A stretch of 64,000 bases of DNA from Streptomyces sp. WM6386. GTDB taxonomy: Bacteria > Actinomycetota > Actinomycetes > Streptomycetales > Streptomycetaceae. The DNA is taken from NCBI RefSeq assembly GCF_000972385.1, contig NZ_JXTE01000022.1:49360-113359 (forward strand), given 5' to 3'. Below are positions 43,669 through 52,007 of the stretch, piece by piece (positions within the stretch are counted from its first letter, which is position 1; each line of letters starts with the position of its first letter). The notes under the pieces are model-generated. The model had not been told where the DNA came from, made no database searches, and worked only from the letters and a program-made list of their open reading frames with translations. A program made the position numbers and the translations under genes.

Positions 43669-44522
43669 TGTCCCGCCAATCCTGTGTGGGCGACGCCCGC
43701 CACGATCTGCCGCTGGAAGAAGACGAAGACGACGATCAGGGGCAGGCCCGCCATCAGACCGCCGGCCATGAGCTGGGCCCACTGGATGCCGTAGGAGTTC
43801 ATGACGGTCGCGATGCCGTTCGGCATGGTCATCAGGTCGGGGTTGTTGGTGACCATGTACGGCCACAGGAAGTTGTTCCACGAGGCGATGAAGGTGAAGA
43901 TGCCCACCGCCGCCAGGGAGGGTCGCGCGAGCGGGACGACGATCGTGAAGAAGACACGCCAGCGGCCGGCGCCGTCGATGAACGCGGCCTCCTCCAGTTC
44001 GCGCGGGATGCCCTGGAAGAACTTGTAGAGGATGTAGACCATCGCGGCGGGCGCGCACTGCGGCAGGATCATGCCCCAGTAGGTGTCGACCATCCCCATC
44101 TGCTGGACCGTGGTGAACAGCGGTACGCCGAGGACCGCCGGGGAGACCATCAGGCCCGCCATCACCACGCCCATCAGGACGTTCTTGCCGCGGAACTCGG
44201 TGCGGGCGAAGCCGTATCCGGCCAGCGCGCTCACCGCCAGCACGATGGTCGTCACACACACCGAGACGACCAGCGAGTTGATGAACCAGTTGCCGACGTT
44301 GCCGGTCTCCCAGAGGGACTTCCAGGCCTGGACCGTCCACACCTTCGGCAGCCAGTGCGGCGGGATCTCGGCCGCTTCCGCCTCGGACTTGAGCGAGGTG
44401 AACAGGGCGGCGGCGATCGGGGCCACGAAGACGGCGGAGACGGCGGCGCCGACCACCGTGAGGACGATCTGGCTGGGCGTCCAGGGCTTGCGGGACTTGA
44501 GCCGTATCCGGGTGGTGCTCAT
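43665..44522 (-). CDS. CUT1 sugar ABC transporter permease (MalG-type)
   Basis: 285 residues with six membrane segments. The EAA loop is IPRELEEAAFIDGAGRWRVF, and FARTEFRGKNVLMGVVMAGL and WNNFLWPYMVTNN are typical of MalG-type permeases. It pairs with the MalF-type permease upstream and the binding protein at 45454, all joined by ATGA or GTGA overlaps. No ATPase gene is present in the operon. Streptomyces CUT1 systems are known to share the ATPase MsiK, encoded elsewhere, and that is expected here. Substrate inferred from neighbours: arabino-oligosaccharides. Confidence 0.94.
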   Translation of the reverse strand: MSTTRIRLKSRKPWTPSQIVLTVVGAAVSAVFVAPIAAALFTSLKSEAEAAEIPPHWLPKVWTVQAWKSLWETGNVGNWFINSLVVSVCVTTIVLAVSALAGYGFARTEFRGKNVLMGVVMAGLMVSPAVLGVPLFTTVQQMGMVDTYWGMILPQCAPAAMVYILYKFFQGIPRELEEAAFIDGAGRWRVFFTIVVPLARPSLAAVGIFTFIASWNNFLWPYMVTNNPDLMTMPNGIATVMNSYGIQWAQLMAGGLMAGLPLIVVFVFFQRQIVAGVAHTGLAGQ

Positions 44523-45457
44523 CGGGTTCCCTCCTCACGGTTGCGCAGCAGTGCCATTCGTCCCAGGGCGACGGCCGCGATGATCACGAAGAAGATGATG
44601 GACATCGCGGAGGCGTAGCCCACGCGGTAGCTGGTGAAGCCCTGTTCGAGGGTGTACTGGACGAAGGAGCGGGTGCTGAGCTCGGGTCCGGGACTGAAGT
44701 CCATCATCACGACGGCCTGGTCGAAGAGCTGGAGCGAGGCGAGGATCTGGAGCGCGATCACCAGACCGGTGATGTGGCGCAGCATCGGCAGGGTGATGTG
44801 GACCATGCGGTGCCAGGCGTTGGCGCCGTCCAGCTTGGCGGCCTCGTAGAGGTGGTCGGGGATGCCCTGGAGCGCGGCCAGGTACAGCAGGAAGCTGAAG
44901 CCGACCGTCCACCACAGGGTCTGGATGACGATGGCGAGCATCGCGTACGACTTGTCGGTCAGCCAGGGTGTGTCGAGGCCGAAGGTCTCGTTGAACAGGC
45001 CGATGCCCTGGGTGAAGAGCCACTGCCACATGTTGGCGGCGACTGTCGAGGGCAGCAGGAAGGGGACGAAGAAGCACAGCCGCCACAGCCATTTGCCGCG
45101 CTCGATGTGGTGGGCGAGCATCGCGAGCAGGAACGCCAGGATCGTGATGCACGGGACGACGAGGAGGGTGAACCAGGCGCTGTGGCCGAGCGCGTCCCAC
45201 ATCGCCTGGTCGTTGAGGGCCTCACGGTAGTTGTCGAGGCCGACGAAGCTCGCGCCCTCGCCGGAGATGTTGGCGTCCGTGAAGCTGAGGTAGAGGCCGC
45301 GCAGCAGCGGCCAGACCACGAAGAGCGCGAACAGCACCAGGAACGGGGCGATGAACCAGCCCCCGTGCTGGAAGCCCTGGTTGCGGCGGACGGTGGCGGT
45401 GGCGGTGGCGGTTTTCGCCCGCGCCGGTGCGACGACGGTCTGAGCGCTGGTCGTCAT
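44519..45457 (-). CDS. CUT1 sugar ABC transporter permease (MalF-type)
   Basis: 312 residues, about six membrane segments after a charged N-terminal tail. Conserved: GWFIAPFLVLFALFVVWPLL, LYLSFTDANISGEGASFVGL, the EAA loop IPDHLYEAAKLDGANAWHRM and HITLPMLRHITGLVIALQIL. The start at 45457 overlaps the binding-protein stop by four bases, and the stop overlaps the next permease. Membrane partner of the MalG-type permease in import of arabinan-derived oligosaccharides. Confidence 0.94.
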   Translation of the reverse strand: MTTSAQTVVAPARAKTATATATVRRNQGFQHGGWFIAPFLVLFALFVVWPLLRGLYLSFTDANISGEGASFVGLDNYREALNDQAMWDALGHSAWFTLLVVPCITILAFLLAMLAHHIERGKWLWRLCFFVPFLLPSTVAANMWQWLFTQGIGLFNETFGLDTPWLTDKSYAMLAIVIQTLWWTVGFSFLLYLAALQGIPDHLYEAAKLDGANAWHRMVHITLPMLRHITGLVIALQILASLQLFDQAVVMMDFSPGPELSTRSFVQYTLEQGFTSYRVGYASAMSIIFFVIIAAVALGRMALLRNREEGTR

Positions 45458-46812
45458 GCGGCCGTACCTCCCTGCGCGGCGGTCCTGCCGTCCATCGGGT
45501 TCTTCGAGGCGAGGAGCTTGGTGAGCCGGGACTTCATCCGCTGTGCCACGGCGGCCGGCTTGGCGGAGCCCATGGTCGAGGAGACGACGACGGGGCCGAG
45601 GTCCTGGGCGAGGACGCCGGTGGAGCCCGCGAACCACACCTTGGGCTCGGTGGCCTGGTGGTCCATGGCGCTCACGTACTCGTTCTGCGGTTCGAGCTTC
45701 TGGTACGCGGCCGTGGACAGCGTCGGCGTGTACGCGGGGATGTGGCCGCCGGCCGCCCACTGCTGGGCGTGGGTGACGACGTACGCGGCGAGTTCGTGCG
45801 CGGCCTCGTTGGTGGCGCCGCCGCGGCCCGACTGGTGGGGCAGGACGAACGCGTGCGACTCGGCGTGGGTGGCGGGCTTGCCGAAGACGGGCGGCAGCGG
45901 GGTCGCGCCGTAGTCCAGTTTCGCGCCGGAGAAGACCGGCACCGACCAGTTGCCCTCCCAGGTGAAGGGGGCGCCGTTGATGAACTGCTCGCCGGTGGGT
46001 GCGCCGGGGATGACGTAGCCGTCGGTGACGTGTTGCCGGAGGAACTCCAGGACCTGGGTGGCCTTGTCGGCGTCGAAGAGGACTTCCGTATTGGCGGGGG
46101 TGCCCTCGTCGAACCAGCGGCCGCCGAGCTGGGTGTAGAAGGCGACGAAGAACCACCACTGGAAGTTCTGGTCGTTGGTCCACAGACCGATGGTCTGGAG
46201 CCCCTTCTTCTGGACCGCCTTGGCCTTCTTCAGGATGTCGAACCACTCGGCGGTGGAGGAGACCGGGATCATCCGGCCGTCGTCGCCGAGCAGGTCCGCC
46301 TTCTTCAGGACGTCCTTGCGGTAGAAGCAGAGTTGGACGTGGATGTCGAGGGGGAGGGCGTAGAGCTTGCCGTCGATGACACCGCGGTTCCACAGCGCCG
46401 GGTTGTAGTCGGCCTTGCGCACGCCGTACCGGGCGAGGAGTGCCTCGTCCCACGGGTCCAGGAGCCGTCCCGGCGAGAAGCCCGCGACCCGGCCCACGTG
46501 CATGACGCCGAGTTCGGGGGCGCGGTTGCCCGCGGCGGCCATGGCGAGCTTGGTGTAGAAGGGGTTGCCCCACTGGAGGGTGGAGTCCTTGACCGCGATG
46601 TCGGGGTGTTCCTTCCGGAAGGAGTCCAGCATCGCGATCATGTTGGCGCCGTCGCCGCCGCTGAAGAGGTTCCAGTAGCGCACCCGGGTGTCCGCGTCGG
46701 AGGCCAGCGCGTCGGCGCCGGTGCCGAGTGCGGCGAAGCCGAAGCTGCCGGCCACGGCCAACCCGCCTGCGGCGGCGAGCAGTTGCCTGCGGTTCAGGTC
46801 AGGTCGTGCCAT
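45454..46812 (-). CDS. CUT1 extracellular solute-binding protein (family 1)
   Basis: 452 residues. N terminus NRRQLLAAAGGLAVAG is a twin-arginine type signal. No lipobox Cys follows it, so membrane anchoring may differ from the usual lipoprotein. The mature fold shows VRYWNLFSGGDGANMIAML, YALPLDIHVQLCFYRKDVL and the aromatic-rich binding segment QNFQWWFFVAFYTQLGGRW. The ligand is probably arabino-oligosaccharide from the endo-arabinanase in the same operon. The gene heads a five-gene unit; its promoter (46885-46913) carries the island box and a LacI-type palindrome in the spacer. Confidence 0.92.
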   Translation of the reverse strand: MARPDLNRRQLLAAAGGLAVAGSFGFAALGTGADALASDADTRVRYWNLFSGGDGANMIAMLDSFRKEHPDIAVKDSTLQWGNPFYTKLAMAAAGNRAPELGVMHVGRVAGFSPGRLLDPWDEALLARYGVRKADYNPALWNRGVIDGKLYALPLDIHVQLCFYRKDVLKKADLLGDDGRMIPVSSTAEWFDILKKAKAVQKKGLQTIGLWTNDQNFQWWFFVAFYTQLGGRWFDEGTPANTEVLFDADKATQVLEFLRQHVTDGYVIPGAPTGEQFINGAPFTWEGNWSVPVFSGAKLDYGATPLPPVFGKPATHAESHAFVLPHQSGRGGATNEAAHELAAYVVTHAQQWAAGGHIPAYTPTLSTAAYQKLEPQNEYVSAMDHQATEPKVWFAGSTGVLAQDLGPVVVSSTMGSAKPAAVAQRMKSRLTKLLASKNPMDGRTAAQGGTAA

Positions 46813-46847
46813 TGCCTGCCCTTACAGTCGGAGGAGAGAGTCAGTCG

Positions 46848-46913
46848 GTTCGATATTTCGTTAGGTGCTCGTAACTTCGAACGGACCGTAGATAGGAAGC
46901 GCTTTCTCGTCAA
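46848..46913 (-). promoter_or_regulatory. Promoter with IclR-type box and LacI-type palindrome for the CUT1/arabinanase operon
   Basis: Minus strand: -35 TTGACG (46908-46913), 17-bp spacer containing GAAAGCGCTTCC (46895-46906), -10 TACGGT (46885-46890), half-site GTTCGAAG abutting it, then box ACGAAATATCGAAC (46848-46861). Geometry is identical to the promoter at 31548-31613. Confidence 0.8.
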
Positions 46914-47047
46914 TGGTCCGGACAAGATTTTCAGAACCGCGAGCGCTGGTTCTTACTTGTACGAACGGTCACCGGATCGCATGACGTGGACAGTTCGGGC
47001 CGCGTACGCTCGGACGGGCTGCCGTACAGCGGTGAGAAGGGGGATCG

Positions 47048-47638
47048 ATGGACATCGCGCGCACGAGGGCGGGGCGGGTCGCCGCGGCGCTGCGGCGCGC
47101 GAGAACCGGGTCCGCGATGCGCCGGCTCGCCGTCGAACTCGACACCGCGCTGCGGTCCAGGCCCACTCCCCCGGCCGGCGTGCACGAGGTGTGCCTGGCG
47201 CTGTGCGAGGAGATGAGCGCGCGCCGCGACGGGCGGCCCGTCGAGCTGCGCTTCGAACGGTTCCCCGACGAGATCGAGGTGACCGGCCTGTGCGTGGAGT
47301 TCCGAGACTTCGACCTGGTCATCGTCGAGGAGCGGGCCGAAGCGGTGCAGCAACTGGTCATCCTCGGCCATGAGTTGTGGCATCTCAACGCCGGGCACCG
47401 GCACGGGGTGGGCCAGGCCGCCGCCCGCGCGCTGGCCGGCGGTCCCGACTGGAAGGACGCCCTGGCCGTCGCCGCACGCGACGGCTCCCGGCAGACCGAC
47501 GAGGCGGAGGCGGACGACTTCGGGCACCGGCTGGCGGCGGCGTTCCGGCCCTATCTGTCGGGCCGCGGCGGCAGGGCGTCCCTCACCGGGATGGAGCGGT
47601 CCATGGGGTACCGCGGGCGCAGAGGCACAGAGCGGTGA
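47048..47638 (+). CDS. ImmA/IrrE-like metallopeptidase-domain protein
   Basis: 196 residues, cytoplasmic. The zinc motif HELWH is at 108-112 in VILGHELWHLNAGH, with a downstream acidic stretch (DEAEADDFGHRL, about residues 151-161) that can supply the third ligand. ImmA/IrrE proteins cleave XRE-type repressors, for example on ICEBs1 or in Deinococcus, but no XRE gene is adjacent. Streptomyces homologs are often annotated as toxin components; I see no antitoxin. AAGGGGGAT precedes the ATG, and the stop overlaps the next start (GTGA), so it is cotranscribed with the membrane protein and FAD enzyme downstream. Confidence 0.82.
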   Translation: MDIARTRAGRVAAALRRARTGSAMRRLAVELDTALRSRPTPPAGVHEVCLALCEEMSARRDGRPVELRFERFPDEIEVTGLCVEFRDFDLVIVEERAEAVQQLVILGHELWHLNAGHRHGVGQAAARALAGGPDWKDALAVAARDGSRQTDEAEADDFGHRLAAAFRPYLSGRGGRASLTGMERSMGYRGRRGTER

Positions 47639-48864
47639 CGCACACCGGTCCGCTCGCGCAGGGCAACCTCCTCAGCGGGGTGTATGTCTCCTTCTGGCTC
47701 CCCACCGTGGTGCTGACCGCGGCCCTGGTGATCAAACTGCCCAGCATCCTGAAGCTCTGGCGGGACCCGCTGCTGCGGGCCGTCGGCGGACTGCTGCTGT
47801 TCGCCTGCGCGGTGTTCGTCTTCGCCGCCCCCAGCACCATCTCCTGGACCAACCGGGTCACCGGTGTGCCGAACATCGCGGCACCCTGGGTGTACTCGCT
47901 GATCACCGCGCTCTGCGCGTCATGGCTGCTGCTGGTCGTCCACTGGCGCAACGGACGCATCGAGCGCCACGCCCACACCCGCCGCGCGACCCGGTGGGTG
48001 GTCGCCGTCTACGCGGGTGTCGTGGTCGCCCTGTGGGTGCTGTTCGCCCTCGCCGACGTACCCGTGGAACAGATCCGGAACCTGGACACCTACTACGCCT
48101 CCACGCCGTTCATGCGCGAGGCGATCCTCCTCTACCTGTTCGCTCACATGGTGGCCAGCCTGGTCACGTCCCGGCTCGTCTGGAACTGGATCCGCATCGA
48201 GGGTCTCGACGGCTGGCTGCGCTGGGGGCTGAGGTTCCTGGGAGTCGGCTTCGCGACGAACCTGCTCTTCAGCGTCGCCAAGCTCACGGCCGTCGTCGCC
48301 CGCTGGACCGGCCACGACCTGGACTGGCTGAACACCAACATCGCGCCGTCGGCCGCGTGTGTCGCGGCGACCCTGGTCGCGATCGGCTTCATCGTGCCGC
48401 ACGCCGGCCAGTACCTCCAGGAGCGGTGGCGGCTGCGCCGCCGGCATCGCGGCCTCGCACCCCTGGCCCGGCTGATGCGGGGCGTCGCGGGCAGCCGTGA
48501 GCCCTTCGCGCTGCGGGCGACCCTCGAGATGCGGCTGATCCGCCGCGAGACGCTCATCCGCGACGCCCTCCTGCACCTCTCCCGTCGCCTCGACGACGAG
48601 CTGCGCGACCGCGCCCACGACGCCGCCCTGGCCCTCGGTCTCGAACGCGGCCGGGCCCAGGCGCTGGCGGCGGCCGTGACGATCCTGGACGCCATGGAGC
48701 GCGAGCCGGGCTCCCCGGAGGCCGATGACGCGGGCGTCCCCGACACCACCTACCTGCTGCAGGAGATCCAGGCCGTGTCCGAGGCCCTGCGCAGCCCCGA
48801 CGAGATCAAGGCGGTACGCACCCGTGCGGCCGTCCCGGCAGAGAGCATGTCCGCGCATGAGTGA
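47635..48864 (+). CDS. MAB_1171c-type membrane protein with cytoplasmic C-terminal domain
   Basis: 409 residues. The first half has about seven transmembrane helices (VYVSFWLPTVVLTAALVI, LLRAVGGLLLFACAVFVF, VVAVYAGVVVALWVLF and others). After about residue 260 comes a soluble, Arg-rich domain (RWRLRRRHRGLAPLARLM, LEMRLIRRETLIRDALLHL) characteristic of actinobacterial MAB_1171c-family putative transporters. The function is unknown. It is coupled to the IrrE-like gene by GTGA and overlaps the FAD enzyme gene by 8 bp, making a tight three-gene unit. Confidence 0.83.
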   Translation: MTHTGPLAQGNLLSGVYVSFWLPTVVLTAALVIKLPSILKLWRDPLLRAVGGLLLFACAVFVFAAPSTISWTNRVTGVPNIAAPWVYSLITALCASWLLLVVHWRNGRIERHAHTRRATRWVVAVYAGVVVALWVLFALADVPVEQIRNLDTYYASTPFMREAILLYLFAHMVASLVTSRLVWNWIRIEGLDGWLRWGLRFLGVGFATNLLFSVAKLTAVVARWTGHDLDWLNTNIAPSAACVAATLVAIGFIVPHAGQYLQERWRLRRRHRGLAPLARLMRGVAGSREPFALRATLEMRLIRRETLIRDALLHLSRRLDDELRDRAHDAALALGLERGRAQALAAAVTILDAMEREPGSPEADDAGVPDTTYLLQEIQAVSEALRSPDEIKAVRTRAAVPAESMSAHE

Positions 48865-50260
48865 GAGTCCCTCCCCCGCCAGAACCGCCGTGGTCCTGGG
48901 GGGATCCCATACCGGCATGCTCGCGGCGCGGGCGCTCGCCGCCTTCGCCGACCGCGTCCTGGTCGTCGAGCGGGACGTGCTGCCCGAGGGCCCCGGGCCA
49001 CGCAAGGGTCTGCCACAGGCCCGGCACGCCCACATGCTGTGGTCGGGCGGTGTGCGGGCCATGGAGGAGCTGCTGCCGGGCATCTCCGAGGTGCTCCGGG
49101 AGGCGGGGGCACGGCGGGCGCCGGTCACCACGGACATCGTCGGCTACTCGGCGCAGGGCTGGTTCCGGCGCTGGCCCGAGTCCCACCATGTGATCCTGGC
49201 CGGGCGGGACCTGCTGGACGCGACGGTCCGCGCACAGGTCCTGGCCGGCGGGCGGGTGGAAGTGCTCGGGGGCACCGAGGTGCTGGGCCTCACGGGTACG
49301 CCGGAGGCGGTCACCGGGGTCCGGGTGCGCGAGCACGACGGCCGTGAACGGACCATCGGGGCGGGCATGGTGGTCGACGCCACCGGCCGGGGCTCCGGAG
49401 CGCCCCGCTGGCTGACGGAACTCGGACTGCCCGCGCCGCGGGAGCGCAGGGTCGACTCCGGCCTCGCGTACGCCAGTCGGCTCTACCTCGCGCCCGAGCA
49501 GGCCCGCGGCGGCTTCCCCGTCATCCATGTGCAGCCCGACCCGCACGCCGGCGTCCCGGGCCGGGCGGGCTTTCTGCTGCCCATCGAGAACGGCCGCTGG
49601 ATCGTCACGGTGAACGGCACGCGGGGCGGCGAACCCTCCGGCGCCGCCGACGACTTCGTCCGTTTCGCCCGCGAGGAGCTGCGGCACCCGCTCATCGGCG
49701 ACCTGCTGCGGCAGGCCGAGCCGCTGTCGGAGGTGGCGGTCACCCGCACCACGGTCAACCGCCGGTACTTCTACGAGCGGATGCCGGCCTGGCCCGACAA
49801 CTTCACGGTGCTGGGCGACGCGTTGGCCGCGTACAACCCGGTGTACGGCCACGGTCTGGCGGTCGGCGCCCAGAGCGCGCTGCTCCTGCGGAAGCTGACC
49901 GCACGTCATGGCTGGGGTGCGCCCGGGCTGTCCCGGCGGATCCAGAAGGCGGTGGCCCGTCCGGTGGGGGCGGCGTGGGATCTGGCGACGGGGCAGGACG
50001 TGTTCTACCCGGGGGCGACGGAGAACGGGCCGACGCTGCGGGATCGGCTGCTGGCCGGGTATGTGGACCGGCTGATGCTCACGGCCACGGGGAACGGGCG
50101 GATCGCCCGCCGCGTGACGGATGTGACGTCGTTGGAGCGGCGGGCGGAGGTGTTGCTGAGTCCGTCGGTGTTGCTGGCGGCGGCGGTGGGGCCGTTGAAG
50201 GCCCCCTTGGTGGCGCCGCCTTTGACTGCGGAGGAGTTGAAGAGAGTGGGGCTTCAGTAG
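48857..50260 (+). CDS. FAD-dependent oxidoreductase (halogenase/monooxygenase-like)
   Basis: 467 residues. N-terminal Rossmann motif VVLGGSHTGMLAARALAAFA with VVERDVLP ending strand 2, a middle motif MVVDATGRGSGAPRWL, and the FAD motif FTVLGDALAAYNPVYGHGL. These match aromatic hydroxylases, geranylgeranyl reductases and tryptophan-halogenase-like proteins; the halogenase WxWxIP motif is not seen, so monooxygenase or reductase is more likely. Substrate unknown. It is the third gene of the IrrE-like/MAB_1171c unit, and the dispersed repeat at 50280 lies after its stop. Confidence 0.87.
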   Translation: MSESPSPARTAVVLGGSHTGMLAARALAAFADRVLVVERDVLPEGPGPRKGLPQARHAHMLWSGGVRAMEELLPGISEVLREAGARRAPVTTDIVGYSAQGWFRRWPESHHVILAGRDLLDATVRAQVLAGGRVEVLGGTEVLGLTGTPEAVTGVRVREHDGRERTIGAGMVVDATGRGSGAPRWLTELGLPAPRERRVDSGLAYASRLYLAPEQARGGFPVIHVQPDPHAGVPGRAGFLLPIENGRWIVTVNGTRGGEPSGAADDFVRFAREELRHPLIGDLLRQAEPLSEVAVTRTTVNRRYFYERMPAWPDNFTVLGDALAAYNPVYGHGLAVGAQSALLLRKLTARHGWGAPGLSRRIQKAVARPVGAAWDLATGQDVFYPGATENGPTLRDRLLAGYVDRLMLTATGNGRIARRVTDVTSLERRAEVLLSPSVLLAAAVGPLKAPLVAPPLTAEELKRVGLQ

Positions 50261-50279
50261 TTGGTCGGGCGCGGGCCGG

Positions 50280-50338
50280 TGGGGGCTTGTCGCGCCCACG
50301 CGGCGGAGCCGCACATCGATACGGCCCCGCGCCCCTGG
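50280..50338. repeat. Dispersed two-hairpin repeat, copy 4
   Basis: TGGGGGCTTGTCGCGCCCAC, GCGGC-GGA-GCCGC stem and GGCCCCGCGCCCC, filling the spacer between the convergent FAD-enzyme and lactonase genes. Confidence 0.85.
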
Positions 50339-50348
50339 GTGGGTCCAC

Positions 50349-51206
50349 CTACCCGGCGAAAACCGGTTGCTCCATACCCTTTCCCGCGCCAGGCACCACC
50401 AGCAGCGAGCCCGCCACCGGATGAGGGGACTCCAGGCCCACCCGCGCCGTCGTGATGTACAGGTCCGTCAAGTCCGCGCCCCCAAACGCACAAGCCGTCA
50501 CCCTCGGCGTGGGAAGGGTGATCACCCGGTCCAGCGCACCCTCCGGCGTATAACGGCGTACCGCTCCCCCGTCCCACAGGGCCACCCACACACAGCCGTC
50601 GGCGTCGACGGTGAGGCCGTCGGGGAAGCCGGCGTCCTCCTCGATCTCGACGAGGGGACGGCGGTTCACGGGGCGCCCGGCCTCGAAGTCGAAGACGTCG
50701 AGGCGGCGGGTCGGTGAGTCGATGTAGTACATCCGCCGGCCGTCGGGGCTCCAGCCGGTGCCGTTGCTGACCGCGACGTCGTCGAGGACGGTCTCGAAGG
50801 AGCCGTCGCCGGTGAGACGGGACAGGGTGCCGCCGCCCGGCGCCTCGTCGTAGCGCATGGTGCCCGCCCACAGCGAACCGTCGGGGGCCACGGCGGCGTC
50901 GTTGGCGCGGCGGCCGGGAACCGGCTCGTGGTGCAGCCAGCGGAAGGAGTCGTCCGCGTCGAGGAGGGCGACGCCGTCCCGCAGGTTGAGGACGAGCCCT
51001 CCGCCGGTGCGCGGCTTGGCGGCGCCGATGTGCTGGTCGGTGACGCGGACCGTGCGGTGGCCGGAGACGGGGTCGTAGGTGTTGATCCGGGCGCCGAGGA
51101 TGTCGAGCCAGATGAGGTGGTTCCGCGCCGGGTCCCAGGTGGGGCCCTCGCCGAGGGTCGCCTCGGCGCGGACGGCCACCTCGTAGTCGTACGTCGTCGA
51201 GGTCAT
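50349..51206 (-). CDS. SMP-30/gluconolactonase family sugar lactonase
   Basis: 285 residues. Six-bladed propeller with the family metal ligands: E20 (LGEGPTWDP), the N102-D103 pair (RRANDAAVAPDG), N148 (VSNGTGWSPDG) and D196 (GFPDGLTVDADG). Members hydrolyse aldono-lactones such as L-arabinono-1,4-lactone or glucono-lactone to aldonates. Its start overlaps the stop of the IclR regulator (ATGA), so regulator and enzyme are one operon. Together with the dehydratase at 18808 it supports an oxidative aldose pathway: dehydrogenase, lactonase, dehydratase. Confidence 0.92.
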   Translation of the reverse strand: MTSTTYDYEVAVRAEATLGEGPTWDPARNHLIWLDILGARINTYDPVSGHRTVRVTDQHIGAAKPRTGGGLVLNLRDGVALLDADDSFRWLHHEPVPGRRANDAAVAPDGSLWAGTMRYDEAPGGGTLSRLTGDGSFETVLDDVAVSNGTGWSPDGRRMYYIDSPTRRLDVFDFEAGRPVNRRPLVEIEEDAGFPDGLTVDADGCVWVALWDGGAVRRYTPEGALDRVITLPTPRVTACAFGGADLTDLYITTARVGLESPHPVAGSLLVVPGAGKGMEQPVFAG

Positions 51207-51976
51207 CCCACGCTCCGGTAGCCCAGGCGCTCGGACAGCTCGGCGGCACCCTTCGCGGCGAGCTGCTCCAGCTCGCCCTGGCGCTCGTCGCTCCAGCGGA
51301 TCATGGGCACGGAGATGGACAGCGCGGCCACCACCCGGCCGGTGCGGTCGCGGACCGGGGCGGCCACGCAGGAGACGTCCGGGTTGGACTCACGGCTCTC
51401 CACCGCGAGGCCGCGCTCGCGGATGTGGGCGAGGGCCTCGCGCAGCGCGCCGGGTTCGGTGATGCTGTTCGGAGTCATCCGGATCAGCTCGGCGGAGTCC
51501 GGGATGCGGGAGCTCAGCTCCGGCTCGGGAAGCGAGGCGAGCAGCATCTTGCCGACGGAGGTGCAATGGGCAGGGAGCCTGCGCCCGGCGGCGGACACCA
51601 TCCGCACCGCATGCGTGGAGTCCACCTTGGCGATGTAGATGACGTCGGTGCCCTCCAGGATCGCCACGTGCACCGTCTCGTCACAGGTCTCGGCGACGGT
51701 CCGGGCGACCTGCTGCCCCTCGGCGGCGAGGTCGAGCTGCTCGGCGTACCGGCTGCCGAGCTGGTAGGGCCGCACCCCGAGCCGGTAACGTCCCGGCTGA
51801 CCCGGCACGGCGACAATGTAGGACCGCGCGGCGAGCGTGGTCACCAGCTCGTGCACGGTGGTGCGCGGCAGCTGCAGCTTGCGCACTATGTCGGGGGCGG
51901 AGAGCGTGCCGTCCCCGTCGAGGAAGAGCTCGAGAATGTCGAGAGCCCGGGTCACGGCAGGTACAAGACGTCCCAC
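51203..51976 (-). CDS. IclR family transcriptional regulator, proposed master repressor of the arabinan island
   Basis: 257 residues. The N-terminal winged HTH is AVTRALDILELFLDG, TLSAPDIVRKLQLPRTTVHE. The C-terminal effector domain has CDETVHVAILEGTDVIYIAKVDS, RLPAHCTSVGKMLLASLP and NPDVSCVAAPVRDRTGRVVAALS. IclR repressors bind palindromes overlapping promoters and release on binding a small acid. A box nearly identical to those of the arabinanase, transporter and dehydratase promoters lies over its own promoter (52008-52022), so autoregulation plus control of the island is proposed. The effector may be a sugar acid from the lactonase in the same operon. No separate strong ribosome-binding site was seen. 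Confidence 0.9.
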   Translation of the reverse strand: MGRLVPAVTRALDILELFLDGDGTLSAPDIVRKLQLPRTTVHELVTTLAARSYIVAVPGQPGRYRLGVRPYQLGSRYAEQLDLAAEGQQVARTVAETCDETVHVAILEGTDVIYIAKVDSTHAVRMVSAAGRRLPAHCTSVGKMLLASLPEPELSSRIPDSAELIRMTPNSITEPGALREALAHIRERGLAVESRESNPDVSCVAAPVRDRTGRVVAALSISVPMIRWSDERQGELEQLAAKGAAELSERLGYRSVG

Positions 51977-52007
51977 GTCCAGCCCCCCCTTTGCGTCTTA
52001 GGCGTCT

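Noticed and set aside
46850..46950. Similar peptide stretches (VDRKRFLVNGPD near 46.9 kb and VESNHLRVNGPD near 31.6 kb) suggesting a conserved small protein
   Set aside because: They are translations of the near-duplicate promoter regions; conservation is in the -35, -10 and operator DNA, not in codons.
48857..50260. FAD enzyme as a tryptophan halogenase
   Set aside because: The general FAD motifs fit but the halogenase WxWxIP motif is not present and there are no biosynthetic neighbours.
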